Of a stretch of 64,000 nt of DNA, positions 26,792 through 36,364 are shown piece by piece (within the stretch, counting starts at the first letter, position 1; each line of letters starts with the position of its first letter). The stretch comes from Umboniibacter marinipuniceus. Lineage in GTDB: Bacteria > Pseudomonadota > Gammaproteobacteria > Pseudomonadales > DSM-25080. The translations under genes and the position numbers were made by a program. The notes below the pieces were generated by a model that was given only the letters and a program-made list of their open reading frames with translations, was not told where the DNA came from and searched no databases. The stretch lies in contig NZ_REFJ01000001.1 in NCBI RefSeq assembly GCF_003688415.1, positions 230,645 to 294,644 of the forward strand, in the 5' to 3' direction.

Positions 26792-29437
26792 TTATTTGGA
26801 GCTGATGATGACTACGCGTGAGTAACGACCATCGGCAACAGTCCGTGCGAGCACGGAATCAACGTCAACGACTACCGTCTCCGAAGCGTTATAGCGCTCC
26901 CACTTAACACCGCCGTCTACCGAATACTCTAAGCCAAAGTGAGGAATTTCCGTATTCATTTTCAGTTCTCCCTCACTAATAACGCCGCCCGGTAGCGGAA
27001 GTCGATAGTTTGCCCCGCTCTGGTGGAGTCGAGGTAGGATGCGTTCGCCTAAGGTTGCCAAGAAAAGCGTGTAATCTTTCTGTATCGCCTGTTGATCGAC
27101 CAATCCATCATTCAGGCTAAACGTAGTCCCTGGCGTATAGTCGAGTTCCCAGCTAGCACGATGCCATGCTCTTTCGCCGGCAGCGTAAAGGCGTGGATAC
27201 ATCATGTACTCGGCCTGAATATCCGTGCGAACTAACTCACTCCACAGCTGCACGCTCATTCCTGCAAAGTCTTGAACGCTGCGGTCAGACTCTGCGCTAA
27301 AGCCATGCCCGTGGCTGTTGACCGAGTTTGACGCATTTTGCGGCAAATTCTCAGGGGCAAAACCAAAGACTTTCTGTAATGTGTTTGCGCGGGTTGCCCA
27401 GTAGTAACCTGCTTCTTGCTGATCAATAGCTTGCGGGAAGTCAAAGTAGAGGTAGTCCGGCACCGAAATCACAAGATCGTAACCCTTGGCGGCCCAATCG
27501 TAAGCTGTGCTGCTACCGCCAGGTGCCAACATCTCCCAGAAGTTTACGTAAACCTGCTCGCTGGCAAAGTCCTGCGCACCGTCAGCATACTTTAGGCCGT
27601 CTTCCCAAGCTTGGAAAACTGGGAAGCCAGCGGCCACCGACATTTCACTGACTTTTTCAGCCCAATAGGTAGGTAGCTCGGCAGCAGAGCTAATGACGCC
27701 GTCGTCAATCAGTATTTGGCAAGCCGGTGATTTTTCAAAGGGATAGTCTTCGTTAGACAGGTCTATGGCACCTTTAAAGTCAACCAGTTCGTTACTGGCA
27801 ATATCTTGGAATCCAGCGCCGCGTTTGATGTTTTTGGCTTCGTCTCCAGCAAAATGCCAGTGGCCAAGACGGACGCCGGCGTCTCGGTACATTGAAGCAA
27901 CTTCAAAGAGTAGCTTTTCGGTAAAGCGTGTTGATGAGGCTACACACGGGTTGATAAAGCTCAGGCGGTTGTAGTACTGCACCGTGGTGACATTGGAGGT
28001 ATCGGCTGGATCAATGAGGCGGTACTCATTAGCACCCATCGTATCCCCTTCAGCCAGCAAGCGGTTGTAACGTGCTTCCATGGCGACAACCGCGGCACGA
28101 GCGTGAGCTGGCATATCGATTTCTGGGATCACGTCAACCTGGCGCGCCTGTGCGTAACGCAGGATATCAATGAAATCCTGACGGCTGTAGTAGCCAGAAC
28201 CAAAATTATCAGTGCTGGCGCCACTGCCTAGCTGAGGCAGCAAGCAGTCCTGCTCAGTTAGGTCGAAGCAGCGCTCAGCACCAACCTCGGTGAGTTCGGG
28301 TAAACCAGGTATTTCCAATCTCCAACCTTCGTCATCTGTGAGGTGTAAGGAAAGCTTGTTAAGTTTGGCAAAGCTCATTTCGTCGATAAGACGGAGGATG
28401 AACTCCTTCGAATGGAAGTTGCGCGCCACATCAATCATCACGCCGCGATAGTCAAAGCGCGGGTAATCGAGTACATCACCCAGCGGTAGGTGTTGATCAT
28501 TCATCAGGCCGAAGAGGGTATTTAGACCATAGTAGACACCGCGTTCGTCGAAGCCGCTAACACCTACTCCGTCTGGGGTAATGGATAAGCGGTAGGCGCC
28601 CGAGACGGCTGCTTCATCGGCAAAATCACTCTCGCGAATAACAGCAATGATTGGGAATTCGCCATTCAGCTCAATACCTTGACGGTCTGCGGAAATAGTT
28701 AGCGCGTCAAAGGCTCCGGCGCTCAACTCTACTTGAGAAAACTGGAAGCCAGCGGGGACGGCGATATTTTCGTCGCTGAATGTTGCGCTAACAGGGGTAG
28801 GGAAAATCGCGGCGGCTGCGGGTACGTCGCCCAACGCGATATTTTGCTCATAGCGAAGTGCCGAAGTCTCGTTCACGGAGGCCTCATCACTGGTGCGCTG
28901 CAGCTCCGTTTCAGGGATGTCCAAAACAATCGCGTTTAAGTCCTCGGTATCCATCGCCACAATCTGGCGTGGCTCCGATTCGCCTACTACGACAAACGCG
29001 CCGGGAAGAAAGTCACTTTTACCTACCTCGAAGAACTCGCCAATAATAGGTATGCGGAGTGTTTCGCCTGCTTGTATTCCCGAAAAGTCAGCGGTTGGGC
29101 GCATTTCGTAGAAGTCACCAGTATGATGGACAACGGTGACTTGGTCAGACTTAATGTCTAAGAGTCGTCTCACACTGTGAAAGTAAATGGTCCAGTTTGA
29201 TGAAATGACACCGTTGTCATTTGCAGTTAATAAAATATCAAACTGGTTACAGGTAGCCCATTCCGCGCCAAGCTCTAAGCATACGGAGTTATCACCGTTT
29301 GGAGCTTGATTCGAGATAAGTTCATACTGCATTTGTAGGCTGTTGGCCATTAACTCAGCTTGAGCTTGTTCGCTGACATCAGGTTGGCAACCGGAGCCAA
29401 CTAACACCATTGTGGTGGCAATCAAACGCTTAAACAT
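26792..29437 (-). CDS. Beta-N-acetylhexosaminidase / chitobiase lipoprotein, GH20
   Basis: Lipoprotein of 881 residues hydrolysing chitobiose and chitooligosaccharides to GlcNAc. The lipobox VGSGC gives lipidation at Cys17. In order: chitobiase-type carbohydrate-binding domain (about 35-175), GH20b alpha/beta domain (about 210-325), the catalytic barrel from about 330 (YRGVMIDVARNFH) with the catalytic pair Asp532-Glu533 in HWHFAGDEAKN, and a C-terminal CHB_HEX_C domain. Length matches Vibrio chitobiase (~880). It follows the epimerase gene by 63 bp. A GlcNAc-type operator lies inside the reading frame at codons 73-78, linking it to the nag genes. Confidence 0.93.
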   Translation of the reverse strand: MFKRLIATTMVLVGSGCQPDVSEQAQAELMANSLQMQYELISNQAPNGDNSVCLELGAEWATCNQFDILLTANDNGVISSNWTIYFHSVRRLLDIKSDQVTVVHHTGDFYEMRPTADFSGIQAGETLRIPIIGEFFEVGKSDFLPGAFVVVGESEPRQIVAMDTEDLNAIVLDIPETELQRTSDEASVNETSALRYEQNIALGDVPAAAAIFPTPVSATFSDENIAVPAGFQFSQVELSAGAFDALTISADRQGIELNGEFPIIAVIRESDFADEAAVSGAYRLSITPDGVGVSGFDERGVYYGLNTLFGLMNDQHLPLGDVLDYPRFDYRGVMIDVARNFHSKEFILRLIDEMSFAKLNKLSLHLTDDEGWRLEIPGLPELTEVGAERCFDLTEQDCLLPQLGSGASTDNFGSGYYSRQDFIDILRYAQARQVDVIPEIDMPAHARAAVVAMEARYNRLLAEGDTMGANEYRLIDPADTSNVTTVQYYNRLSFINPCVASSTRFTEKLLFEVASMYRDAGVRLGHWHFAGDEAKNIKRGAGFQDIASNELVDFKGAIDLSNEDYPFEKSPACQILIDDGVISSAAELPTYWAEKVSEMSVAAGFPVFQAWEDGLKYADGAQDFASEQVYVNFWEMLAPGGSSTAYDWAAKGYDLVISVPDYLYFDFPQAIDQQEAGYYWATRANTLQKVFGFAPENLPQNASNSVNSHGHGFSAESDRSVQDFAGMSVQLWSELVRTDIQAEYMMYPRLYAAGERAWHRASWELDYTPGTTFSLNDGLVDQQAIQKDYTLFLATLGERILPRLHQSGANYRLPLPGGVISEGELKMNTEIPHFGLEYSVDGGVKWERYNASETVVVDVDSVLARTVADGRYSRVVIISSK
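29206..29219. promoter_or_regulatory. GlcNAc-type operator inside the GH20 coding sequence
   Basis: TGACACCGTTGTCA; with flanks AAATGACACCGTTGTCATTT (29203-29222) matches 19 of 20 bases of the nagB-II operator. It covers codons 73-78 (Asn-Asp-Asn-Gly-Val-Ile), about 220 bp inside the gene. It could act as a roadblock. Confidence 0.65.
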
Positions 29438-29500
29438 GATGATTCTCTCTTCTTATAAACTTTCATAACGCTAGCAAAAATCAGGTTGGCTCGCCACCTG

Positions 29501-30376
29501 TTATTCGCAGCCCACTATTTCAATGGTGTAGCCATCGGTGCTGACGTCGCCAGCGGCAAGGCGCTGAATACCTGCTTTATCGGCAAAGTTGATGCTGCTG
29601 GTGCCGCTGTCAGCGTAGCTTTGCCAAGGCTCTATGCAAACGTAGGGAGCATTTGGTTTTGCCCAGATACCAAGATGCGGGGTGTGCTCCCAATGCATAC
29701 GCCAGTGCGCGTTGCCCTCAAGGTCTCGTAATGTGACGGCGCGAATGGGCGAGTCTATAAACACCAGAGCGTCATTGTTGAATAGGCTAGGCGTTAGTTG
29801 AATGGCGTCATTTTGGTTTCGCGCTAATGGTATTGTGTCAGGCTCTACCAAGCCAGTCTCGGTGACGCTAGAAATGGTTAATGGTTCACTGGTATCAACC
29901 GCCAATTCATAGGCGCTGACGTCGGCGCTAGGTAACATGAGTGCGGGGTGCGAACCGATGCTAAATAGCAATGCTCGCGAACCAGTGTTGGTTAGCGTGT
30001 AGGCCACAGCTAAGCCCTCATTCGACAGAGAAAACTCAACCTCGAGTGCAAACTCGAAGGGGTAGTAGCTGAGCGTCTCATCATCGTGAGTTGTGCGAAA
30101 CTTACAGTAGGATTTCGACTGGGAAACAAGGTCAAAGTTTCTGCTTCGGCAAAACCCATGTTTTGGAATTTCGCAGGGCTTGTCATCGATAAGCACATGG
30201 CCTTCTCGTAGCACGCCGGTAATAGGGAAGAGGATGGGCGCACTTCCATCCCAAATAGCGGGGTCCGCCTGCCAGATATACTCGCGATTACCTTCAATGG
30301 TAACCAGGGACGCTAATTCGGCCCCTAGGTGGCGGATACCCACGCGAAGGGTATCGCTCTCAATATACGTTAGCAT
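29501..30376 (-). CDS. Aldose 1-epimerase-family protein
   Basis: Cytoplasmic protein of 291 residues of the galactose-mutarotase-like fold, closest in layout to the LacX/YeaD type. It interconverts sugar anomers or acts on a related hexose. Visible landmarks are HLGAELASL near the start, CEIPKHGFCRSRNF and the later IGSHPALMLP, giving the conserved His residues, and HLGIWAKPNAPYVCIEPWQ. A clear AAGGAG ribosome site precedes the ATG. It lies between an MFS gene (67 bp) and the GH20 gene (63 bp), all on the minus strand, so it probably serves the sugar brought in or released by them. Confidence 0.85.
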   Translation of the reverse strand: MLTYIESDTLRVGIRHLGAELASLVTIEGNREYIWQADPAIWDGSAPILFPITGVLREGHVLIDDKPCEIPKHGFCRSRNFDLVSQSKSYCKFRTTHDDETLSYYPFEFALEVEFSLSNEGLAVAYTLTNTGSRALLFSIGSHPALMLPSADVSAYELAVDTSEPLTISSVTETGLVEPDTIPLARNQNDAIQLTPSLFNNDALVFIDSPIRAVTLRDLEGNAHWRMHWEHTPHLGIWAKPNAPYVCIEPWQSYADSGTSSINFADKAGIQRLAAGDVSTDGYTIEIVGCE

Positions 30377-30443
30377 CGTAGCTCCTTTTTTAGGCAGCTA
30401 TTCTACACTATTTTTTGCTAAGCATTAAGGTGAGAATCTCGGC

Positions 30444-31856
30444 TTAATGACCCTTGCTATCACGGGTTTGCGACCAAGCAAGCGCCGAAAGTAACAGGGC
30501 AATACCACTGACCCAAAATACCTGGCTCTGATCTTCCATGCGAGAGACCAATAGGCCAATTGCGAGGCTAACGAAGAGTTGCGGCAGCACAATCGAAAGG
30601 TTAAATAACCCCATAAACTGGCCCATTTTGGCCGGGTTTGCTTTACGACTCATAATAGCAAAGGGCAAGCTCACAATAGCTGCCCAACCTATCCCTAGCA
30701 CAGCCATCAGTAGGTAAAGTGTGGTCACGGTGCTGGCCACTCCAAGGATAAGGAAATAGCCAAGCCCCATGGTTGCCGTACACACAGCCATAGTGGCAAC
30801 GGTACCAATGCGGCGCGACAAAGGTGCTAGTACGGTTGCTGGTAAAATGGCTGCCACAGCATTAAGAATCAAAAAGCTAATAGAGATCACTTGGCCAACA
30901 CTATTGTCATCTAGGCCGCTTATACGCCCTTGTACAAAGGCAATCATGTAAACAAACATGGATTGCACACCAATCCAGCTCAGTGCGTTCGCGGTAGCCA
31001 CCTTACGAAAGCCGACGGTAGCTGAGTTAGCCGCCGTTTCGGTGCGGAAAATGGTTTCGGCCATCAGCCCTAATGTGAGGATGATCGCTGCGATTTCGAC
31101 ATAGAAATGGTCGGCTTCGAATCCAAAAATACGCGCCGGCATGGCATACAAACTGTAAAGCGCAAAGCCCCACAGCGGTTTGATCGCCATGATCATCTCT
31201 ACCGTAGTGCCCTGTTCTTCGTCATCGGTTTGATTAGGCGCTAACTCGCGAGGTTCGGTGATGAACAGCGGTGGGAGTAGAGAGAAGGCAAGTACTAGGC
31301 CTACGGCGAAGTAGATAAGCACATAGTTACCCCAATAGGCTCCTATCGCATAGGCCAAGACGCCAAAGCTTCCCGAAATCGTCTGCATCCACGTGTAGCC
31401 GCGAGTTCGTTGATCACCGCTTGGCGTGACGTCGGTAATTAGGCTTCGTGTTGGATTAAAACTTACATTGATCGCCAGGTCTAAGCTGAGAGCAACAACA
31501 ATGGCTACGCCAATAAGTGCTTCAATCCCCAGTTCTGAAGAGATTACATCAATATTTGGGAGCGCCAGCAACATGATGGCGGCAATAAAGCCTCCAATAA
31601 AAATAAAGGGTCGCCGTCTGCCACCCCAGAACCAAGTGCGGTCACTAACAATGCCAATGATTACTTGCCCAAGAATACCCGCAATAGGGCCTGCAGCCCA
31701 AACGAAGCCAACCTCGTGAATGTCTAAACCATACTGGGTGGTAAGGATCCAGCTTAGCGCGGCAATTTGTACCGATAACGCGAAGCCCATTGCAGTGGCA
31801 GGAAGGCTAAGGATCCCGAAAAAGAGGGGCGAAAGTTGACGCTGAGCATTATTCAT
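30444..31856 (-). CDS. MFS carrier, SLC45/sucrose-transporter type (second of pair)
   Basis: Inner-membrane transporter of 470 residues with twelve predicted helices. The loop-2/3 signature SDRTWFWGGRRRPFIFIGG and the N-terminal ALSVQIAALSWILTTQYGL are typical of GPH/SLC45-like sugar carriers (maltose, sucrose and related oligosaccharide transporters). Its start overlaps the stop of the preceding MFS gene (ATGA), so the two are co-translated. The neighbouring GH20 and epimerase make an amino-sugar or oligosaccharide cargo plausible but unproven. Confidence 0.83.
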   Translation of the reverse strand: MNNAQRQLSPLFFGILSLPATAMGFALSVQIAALSWILTTQYGLDIHEVGFVWAAGPIAGILGQVIIGIVSDRTWFWGGRRRPFIFIGGFIAAIMLLALPNIDVISSELGIEALIGVAIVVALSLDLAINVSFNPTRSLITDVTPSGDQRTRGYTWMQTISGSFGVLAYAIGAYWGNYVLIYFAVGLVLAFSLLPPLFITEPRELAPNQTDDEEQGTTVEMIMAIKPLWGFALYSLYAMPARIFGFEADHFYVEIAAIILTLGLMAETIFRTETAANSATVGFRKVATANALSWIGVQSMFVYMIAFVQGRISGLDDNSVGQVISISFLILNAVAAILPATVLAPLSRRIGTVATMAVCTATMGLGYFLILGVASTVTTLYLLMAVLGIGWAAIVSLPFAIMSRKANPAKMGQFMGLFNLSIVLPQLFVSLAIGLLVSRMEDQSQVFWVSGIALLLSALAWSQTRDSKGH

Positions 31857-33349
31857 TGTGAATCCTCGAGGCGAGTGTGGCTGTCATCATTAAAACCAAT
31901 TAAGGAGGCGGCGGCTACTAAAAAGCTCACTCCGCCGATCACCATGGCAAAGATTGGCTGATTATCAAACAGCTGGCTAACTAGCAGACCTAGTACGCTC
32001 GCCGCAATGAGCTGCGGGATGACAATAAACAAATTGAAGATGCCCATGTAAGTGCCCATTTTATGCGACGGTAAGCAATTAGATAATAAGGCGTACGGGA
32101 GTGAGAGAATGGACGCCCATGCAACGCCCACCAACACCATGGAGGCAAGCAACCATTTCGGGTCAGCGATGAAATAGAAACTCACCAGGCCCACACCTCC
32201 TAGAGATAACGCAAGCGCATGGGTAGCGGGGGTGCCGATCTTTCTTGCTAAGAGCGGCAGTAGAAGCGCCGCTAGCATACCAACTCCGTTGTAGGCACTG
32301 AAGAGTACACCTACCCAGTTGGCGCCCTCGTTGTAGGTACTGCTGCTTGGATCGGAGCTGCCAAAATGAAAGCCGGTCACCGCCGAGGTGGTGTAAATCC
32401 ACATTGAGAAGAGTGCGAACCAAGTGAAGAATTGAACCACAGCCAAGCGTCGCATCATTACCGGCATATGGGCAATGTCATTGGCTAATGACACGATCAT
32501 GTTGTCCGAACCTCGGCGCTGCAGCCAGCTCGCCGCGGCAAAGAGCAGAAAGCCACCACTTAGCAACCCTACTAACACCCATAGCTCTTTGTTCCAGCCT
32601 AGTGTGTAGGTAGCGCCGCCCAGTATTAACCCCCCGATCAGCAACGCTAGCTGCCACGGCTGAAGTGAGAGTGGTTGATAAGTGAGCGCAACGCGTTCGT
32701 CATTCTGCCTGTTGAATTGAGCGAGTTGTTCAGGGGAGTACTCTTCCGTGGTGACAATGGTGTAAAGCACGGCGCTAAAGAACACGATGCCCCCCAGATA
32801 GAAGGAATAGACCACCGAGTTTGGAAGTTCGCCTTCGGCTGCCACATTACTAACGCCCAGTGCGGTGAGTAGCCAGGGCAATGAGCTGGCGATGACAGCG
32901 CCTACACCAATAAAAAAACTCTGTAATGCGTAGCCTAAAGGGCGCTGTTTTGGGGGTAAGTTGTCACCCACATAGGCCCGAAACGGTTCCATGGAAGTAT
33001 TGATCGCGGCATCCAGTAACCACAGCATCACCACTGCAATCCAAAGTGCTGGTGAATTCGGCATGATGAATAGCGCAATGGCAGACAGCAAGGCGCCAGC
33101 GAAGAAGAAAGGCCTGCGGCGTCCCCATCGAGTCCAGGTGCGGTCACTGTAGTAGCCAATAATGGGTTGAATCAGAAGGCCAGTCAGCGGCGCAGCAATC
33201 CAAAGTATTGCCAGTTCATCCATATTCGCGCCCAAGGTTTGGAAGATACGGCTGACGTTGGCATTTTGTAGCGCGAAACCAAACTGGATGCCCATAAAGC
33301 CAAGGCACATATTGATGATTTGATGTGTTCGAAGCACGGGTTGTTGCAT
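31853..33349 (-). CDS. MFS carrier, SLC45/sucrose-transporter type (first of pair)
   Basis: Inner-membrane transporter of about 498 residues, first gene of the minus-strand sugar unit. Helix 1 reads MCLGFMGIQFGFALQNANVS; the signature SDRTWTRWGRRRPFFFAGA is the SLC45-type R-x-GRRRP loop. The frame opens at 33433, but the ATG at 33349 with GGGAC upstream gives the family N-terminus (QQPVLRTHQI). It is clearly related in design to the next gene. Two different carriers coupled in one unit suggest two substrates, or sugar size classes. Confidence 0.83.
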   Translation of the reverse strand: MQQPVLRTHQIINMCLGFMGIQFGFALQNANVSRIFQTLGANMDELAILWIAAPLTGLLIQPIIGYYSDRTWTRWGRRRPFFFAGALLSAIALFIMPNSPALWIAVVMLWLLDAAINTSMEPFRAYVGDNLPPKQRPLGYALQSFFIGVGAVIASSLPWLLTALGVSNVAAEGELPNSVVYSFYLGGIVFFSAVLYTIVTTEEYSPEQLAQFNRQNDERVALTYQPLSLQPWQLALLIGGLILGGATYTLGWNKELWVLVGLLSGGFLLFAAASWLQRRGSDNMIVSLANDIAHMPVMMRRLAVVQFFTWFALFSMWIYTTSAVTGFHFGSSDPSSSTYNEGANWVGVLFSAYNGVGMLAALLLPLLARKIGTPATHALALSLGGVGLVSFYFIADPKWLLASMVLVGVAWASILSLPYALLSNCLPSHKMGTYMGIFNLFIVIPQLIAASVLGLLVSQLFDNQPIFAMVIGGVSFLVAAASLIGFNDDSHTRLEDSQ

Positions 33350-33568
33350 AGATGTCCCATTTACTGACAGCAGATAGATTCTGCACATTATTATAGTAGT
33401 TCGCACTATAGGAGCGTAAACCTGCTGAATCATCCCCCTATTTGGGGCTTAGCCGTGTAATTACTGACTAAAATCTAGTGATTAGCCCGATAATAAAAAG
33501 TTTATTTGTACGTTTTCAGCTTATAATTGCATAAACATCAAACACTAACCGTGGAATACAAATACTAT

Positions 33569-36313
33569 ATGCCCCAAAAACCGAAAGCCGACCCTCATGC
33601 TGAGCGCGAAGCGAAAAATTACGCCAATCCTGTTGTTAGCCGTGAATGGTTGCTCGAGGCGTTAGACCTCAAACCTCAAAGCTACGAAGAATTGTGCGAG
33701 CTTGCTCAAGCGGAATCCGAGGACCAGCGCGAGGGTTTACGCCGTCGTCTTAAGGCAATGATTCGTGATGGGCAAGTTTTGCTAAATCGCCGTGACCGCT
33801 TTGTGCCAATGAGTAAGGCCGACGTGCTGCACGGCAAAATTATCGGGCACCGAGATGGCTATGGCTTCTTTCGTCCCGATGACGGCTCGGATGATATTTT
33901 TATCAATCAGCATCAAATGGCCAAGGCTTTCGATGGCGATATCGCTGTGGTTCGTCCAGGCGCGGTGGATCGTCGTGGTCGCCGTGAAGGTACCATCATC
34001 CATATCACGCAGCGAGCCAATACCACCTTGGTGGGGCGTTTTGTGGATGAGGGCTACGTTCGCTATGTAATCCCTGATAATCAAAAGATTAATCAGAACA
34101 TTGTGATTGCGCCCGAGGATCAGCTCGACGCTCGCGATGGGCAGATGGTGGTGGCTGAATTAATCAGCTTTCCCAGCAAGCGTAACTTGGCTACGGCGAA
34201 AATTATCCAAGTTCTGGGTGACAACATGTCGGCGGGTATGGAGATTGAGGTGGCTATCCATTCTCACCAGATCCCCGCAGAATGGCCCGAGGGAGTAACC
34301 GAGGTTGCCAACGAGTTGCCAGAAGAGGTTATCAACAGTGACAAGCTTGGGCGTTTCGATTTACGAAGTGTTCCGTTAGTAACCATTGACGGCGAAGATG
34401 CCCGAGACTTTGATGATGCGGTTTACGCAAAGCGCAAAGCAAACGGCGGCTACACGCTCTATGTGGCCATTGCTGATGTCTCCCATTACGTGAAACCAAT
34501 GAGTGCGTTAGATATCGAGGGAATTAATCGCGGTAACTCTACCTATTTCCCTGGTTATGTGGTGCCGATGCTGCCTGAGCAGTTGTCTAACGGCTTGTGT
34601 TCACTCAATCCTGAAGTTGATCGCCTTGCGATGGTCTGTGAAATGCAGCTCAGCGAGGACGGCGAGGTTAATGACTTCAGTTTTTACGAGGCCGTAATTC
34701 ACTCCCATAAGCGTTTAACCTACAGTGAAGTGGGCCGCGCGCTGAGCGAAGGGCCGGATGGGGAAACTCGCACTCGTCTTGCAGATCGAATTGCGGATCT
34801 GGAGACCCTTCATTCACTCTATAATGCGTTGCGGGCGAAACGTGATACGCGCGGCGCGATTGACTTTGAAACGGTCGAGCCAAGAATTATCTTTGGCCCT
34901 GGGCGTAAGATCGAAAAAATCGTTCCAGTAGAGCGCAACGATGCGCACAAGATGATTGAAGAAGCCATGTTAGCGGCCAACGTCTGCGCGGCAGAATTAC
35001 TCGCTAAGGCTAACATCCCTGCGCTCTTCCGAGTCCACGAAGGGCCGGCTCAAGAACGCCTAGAAAACCTTCGTGCTTACTTAGGTGAACTCGGATTGAG
35101 TTTAACGGGTGGCGATCAGCCTACTCCCGCTGATTACCAGCTGCTGCTAGGCAGTATTGGCGAGCGGCCTGATGCACACGTGATTCAGTCTATGATGTTG
35201 CGCTCTATGGCTCAGGCTCAATATCGCCCAGATAACGAAGGTCACTTCGGTTTGGCGTACTCCGCTTATACCCACTTCACCAGCCCAATTCGCCGTTACC
35301 CAGACCTACTGGTTCACCGAGCAATCCGCGCGTTGATTGCCAAGAATGACGGCGCTAAGGTGAAGAAACACCCCGATGCGGAGTCAGCAGATTTTGCGGA
35401 CTTGTATCCGTACGATATGAACGCCATGTTGCAGGCGGGCGAGCAGTGCTCCATGACAGAGCGTCGTTCCGACGAAGCAACGCGAGACGTGATTGCGTGG
35501 CTAAAGTGTGAGTTCCTCCGCCACCACCTTGGCGAGGAGTTTGATGGCACGGTGGCTACCGTCACCAGCTTCGGTTTGTTTATTGAGCTGAAGGATTTGT
35601 TCATTGAAGGCTTGGCGCATATCAGTAATTTGACTCAAGATTATTATCATTTCGACCAAGCCAAGCAAAGACTGGTGGCTGAACACAGCGGCAATAGCTT
35701 CAACTTAGGCGACAGCGTCCGCGTTAAGGTGGCACGCGTTGACCTCGATGAGCGCAAGATAGATCTAGAATTGGTTGGTCACGAGTCACGCCGATCCGCC
35801 ACTAAAGGTAGGGGCAATAAGGCTGCAGCGAAGGGTGAAAGAACCGCTCGTTCAGGTAGCAAAGCAAAGGCTGCTGGAGCTAAATCCGGGCCGCGTTCAA
35901 AGGTGGAAAAGTCGCCAGCGAAACGTTCAAAGCCAATTAAGGAACGTGCACCTAAGCCAGTTAAGTCAAAAGCGAAAGCTGCTGACAAGGCCGTACCATT
36001 GGGTGCAGTGAAAGCCAAGCCAAAGCCTAAAGCTAAGGCCAAACGAGGTCCCCAAACCGCCGCCAAAGGTGAGGATTTCCTTGGCTCTCAGGGCAACGTC
36101 AACACGGATACCCGTAAGCCGAGACGTCGGACGAATGCCGCACCCGAGAGCGCTGGAGATGCGTCAACGCGTAATGTGTCGAAGAGCCACGCCGCCATTA
36201 AGGCGCGCGTGAAGCCAGGTAAAGCAAAGGCGAAAAAGCCGTCTAACACAGTGTCTGCGGAGGCCAAACCTGCGGAGAAAAAGAAACGCTGGTGGCAGTT
36301 TGGACGCAGCTAA
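33569..36313 (+). CDS. rnr: Ribonuclease R
   Basis: Processive 3'-5' exoribonuclease degrading structured RNA, about 914 residues. In order: a winged-helix N-terminus, two cold-shock domains, the catalytic RNB domain with the acidic motif VTIDGEDARDFDDAVYA, an S1 domain (EFDGTVATVTSFGLFIEL) and a Lys/Ala/Arg-rich tail of about 160 residues. E. coli RNase R has 813 residues, so the tail is long. The open frame extends to a TTG at 33527; the ATG at 33569 gives the expected start. It is followed by rlmB after 51 bp, the classic pair. Confidence 0.95.
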   Translation: MPQKPKADPHAEREAKNYANPVVSREWLLEALDLKPQSYEELCELAQAESEDQREGLRRRLKAMIRDGQVLLNRRDRFVPMSKADVLHGKIIGHRDGYGFFRPDDGSDDIFINQHQMAKAFDGDIAVVRPGAVDRRGRREGTIIHITQRANTTLVGRFVDEGYVRYVIPDNQKINQNIVIAPEDQLDARDGQMVVAELISFPSKRNLATAKIIQVLGDNMSAGMEIEVAIHSHQIPAEWPEGVTEVANELPEEVINSDKLGRFDLRSVPLVTIDGEDARDFDDAVYAKRKANGGYTLYVAIADVSHYVKPMSALDIEGINRGNSTYFPGYVVPMLPEQLSNGLCSLNPEVDRLAMVCEMQLSEDGEVNDFSFYEAVIHSHKRLTYSEVGRALSEGPDGETRTRLADRIADLETLHSLYNALRAKRDTRGAIDFETVEPRIIFGPGRKIEKIVPVERNDAHKMIEEAMLAANVCAAELLAKANIPALFRVHEGPAQERLENLRAYLGELGLSLTGGDQPTPADYQLLLGSIGERPDAHVIQSMMLRSMAQAQYRPDNEGHFGLAYSAYTHFTSPIRRYPDLLVHRAIRALIAKNDGAKVKKHPDAESADFADLYPYDMNAMLQAGEQCSMTERRSDEATRDVIAWLKCEFLRHHLGEEFDGTVATVTSFGLFIELKDLFIEGLAHISNLTQDYYHFDQAKQRLVAEHSGNSFNLGDSVRVKVARVDLDERKIDLELVGHESRRSATKGRGNKAAAKGERTARSGSKAKAAGAKSGPRSKVEKSPAKRSKPIKERAPKPVKSKAKAADKAVPLGAVKAKPKPKAKAKRGPQTAAKGEDFLGSQGNVNTDTRKPRRRTNAAPESAGDASTRNVSKSHAAIKARVKPGKAKAKKPSNTVSAEAKPAEKKKRWWQFGRS

Positions 36314-36364
36314 GCTTTGGCGAAACCGACCTTTGCAACGCAATGAACAATTAGGAAACTGAAG

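Noticed and set aside
33527-33568. TTG start extending RNase R by 14 residues
   Set aside because: No ribosome site is seen, and the added residues do not look like the family N-terminus.
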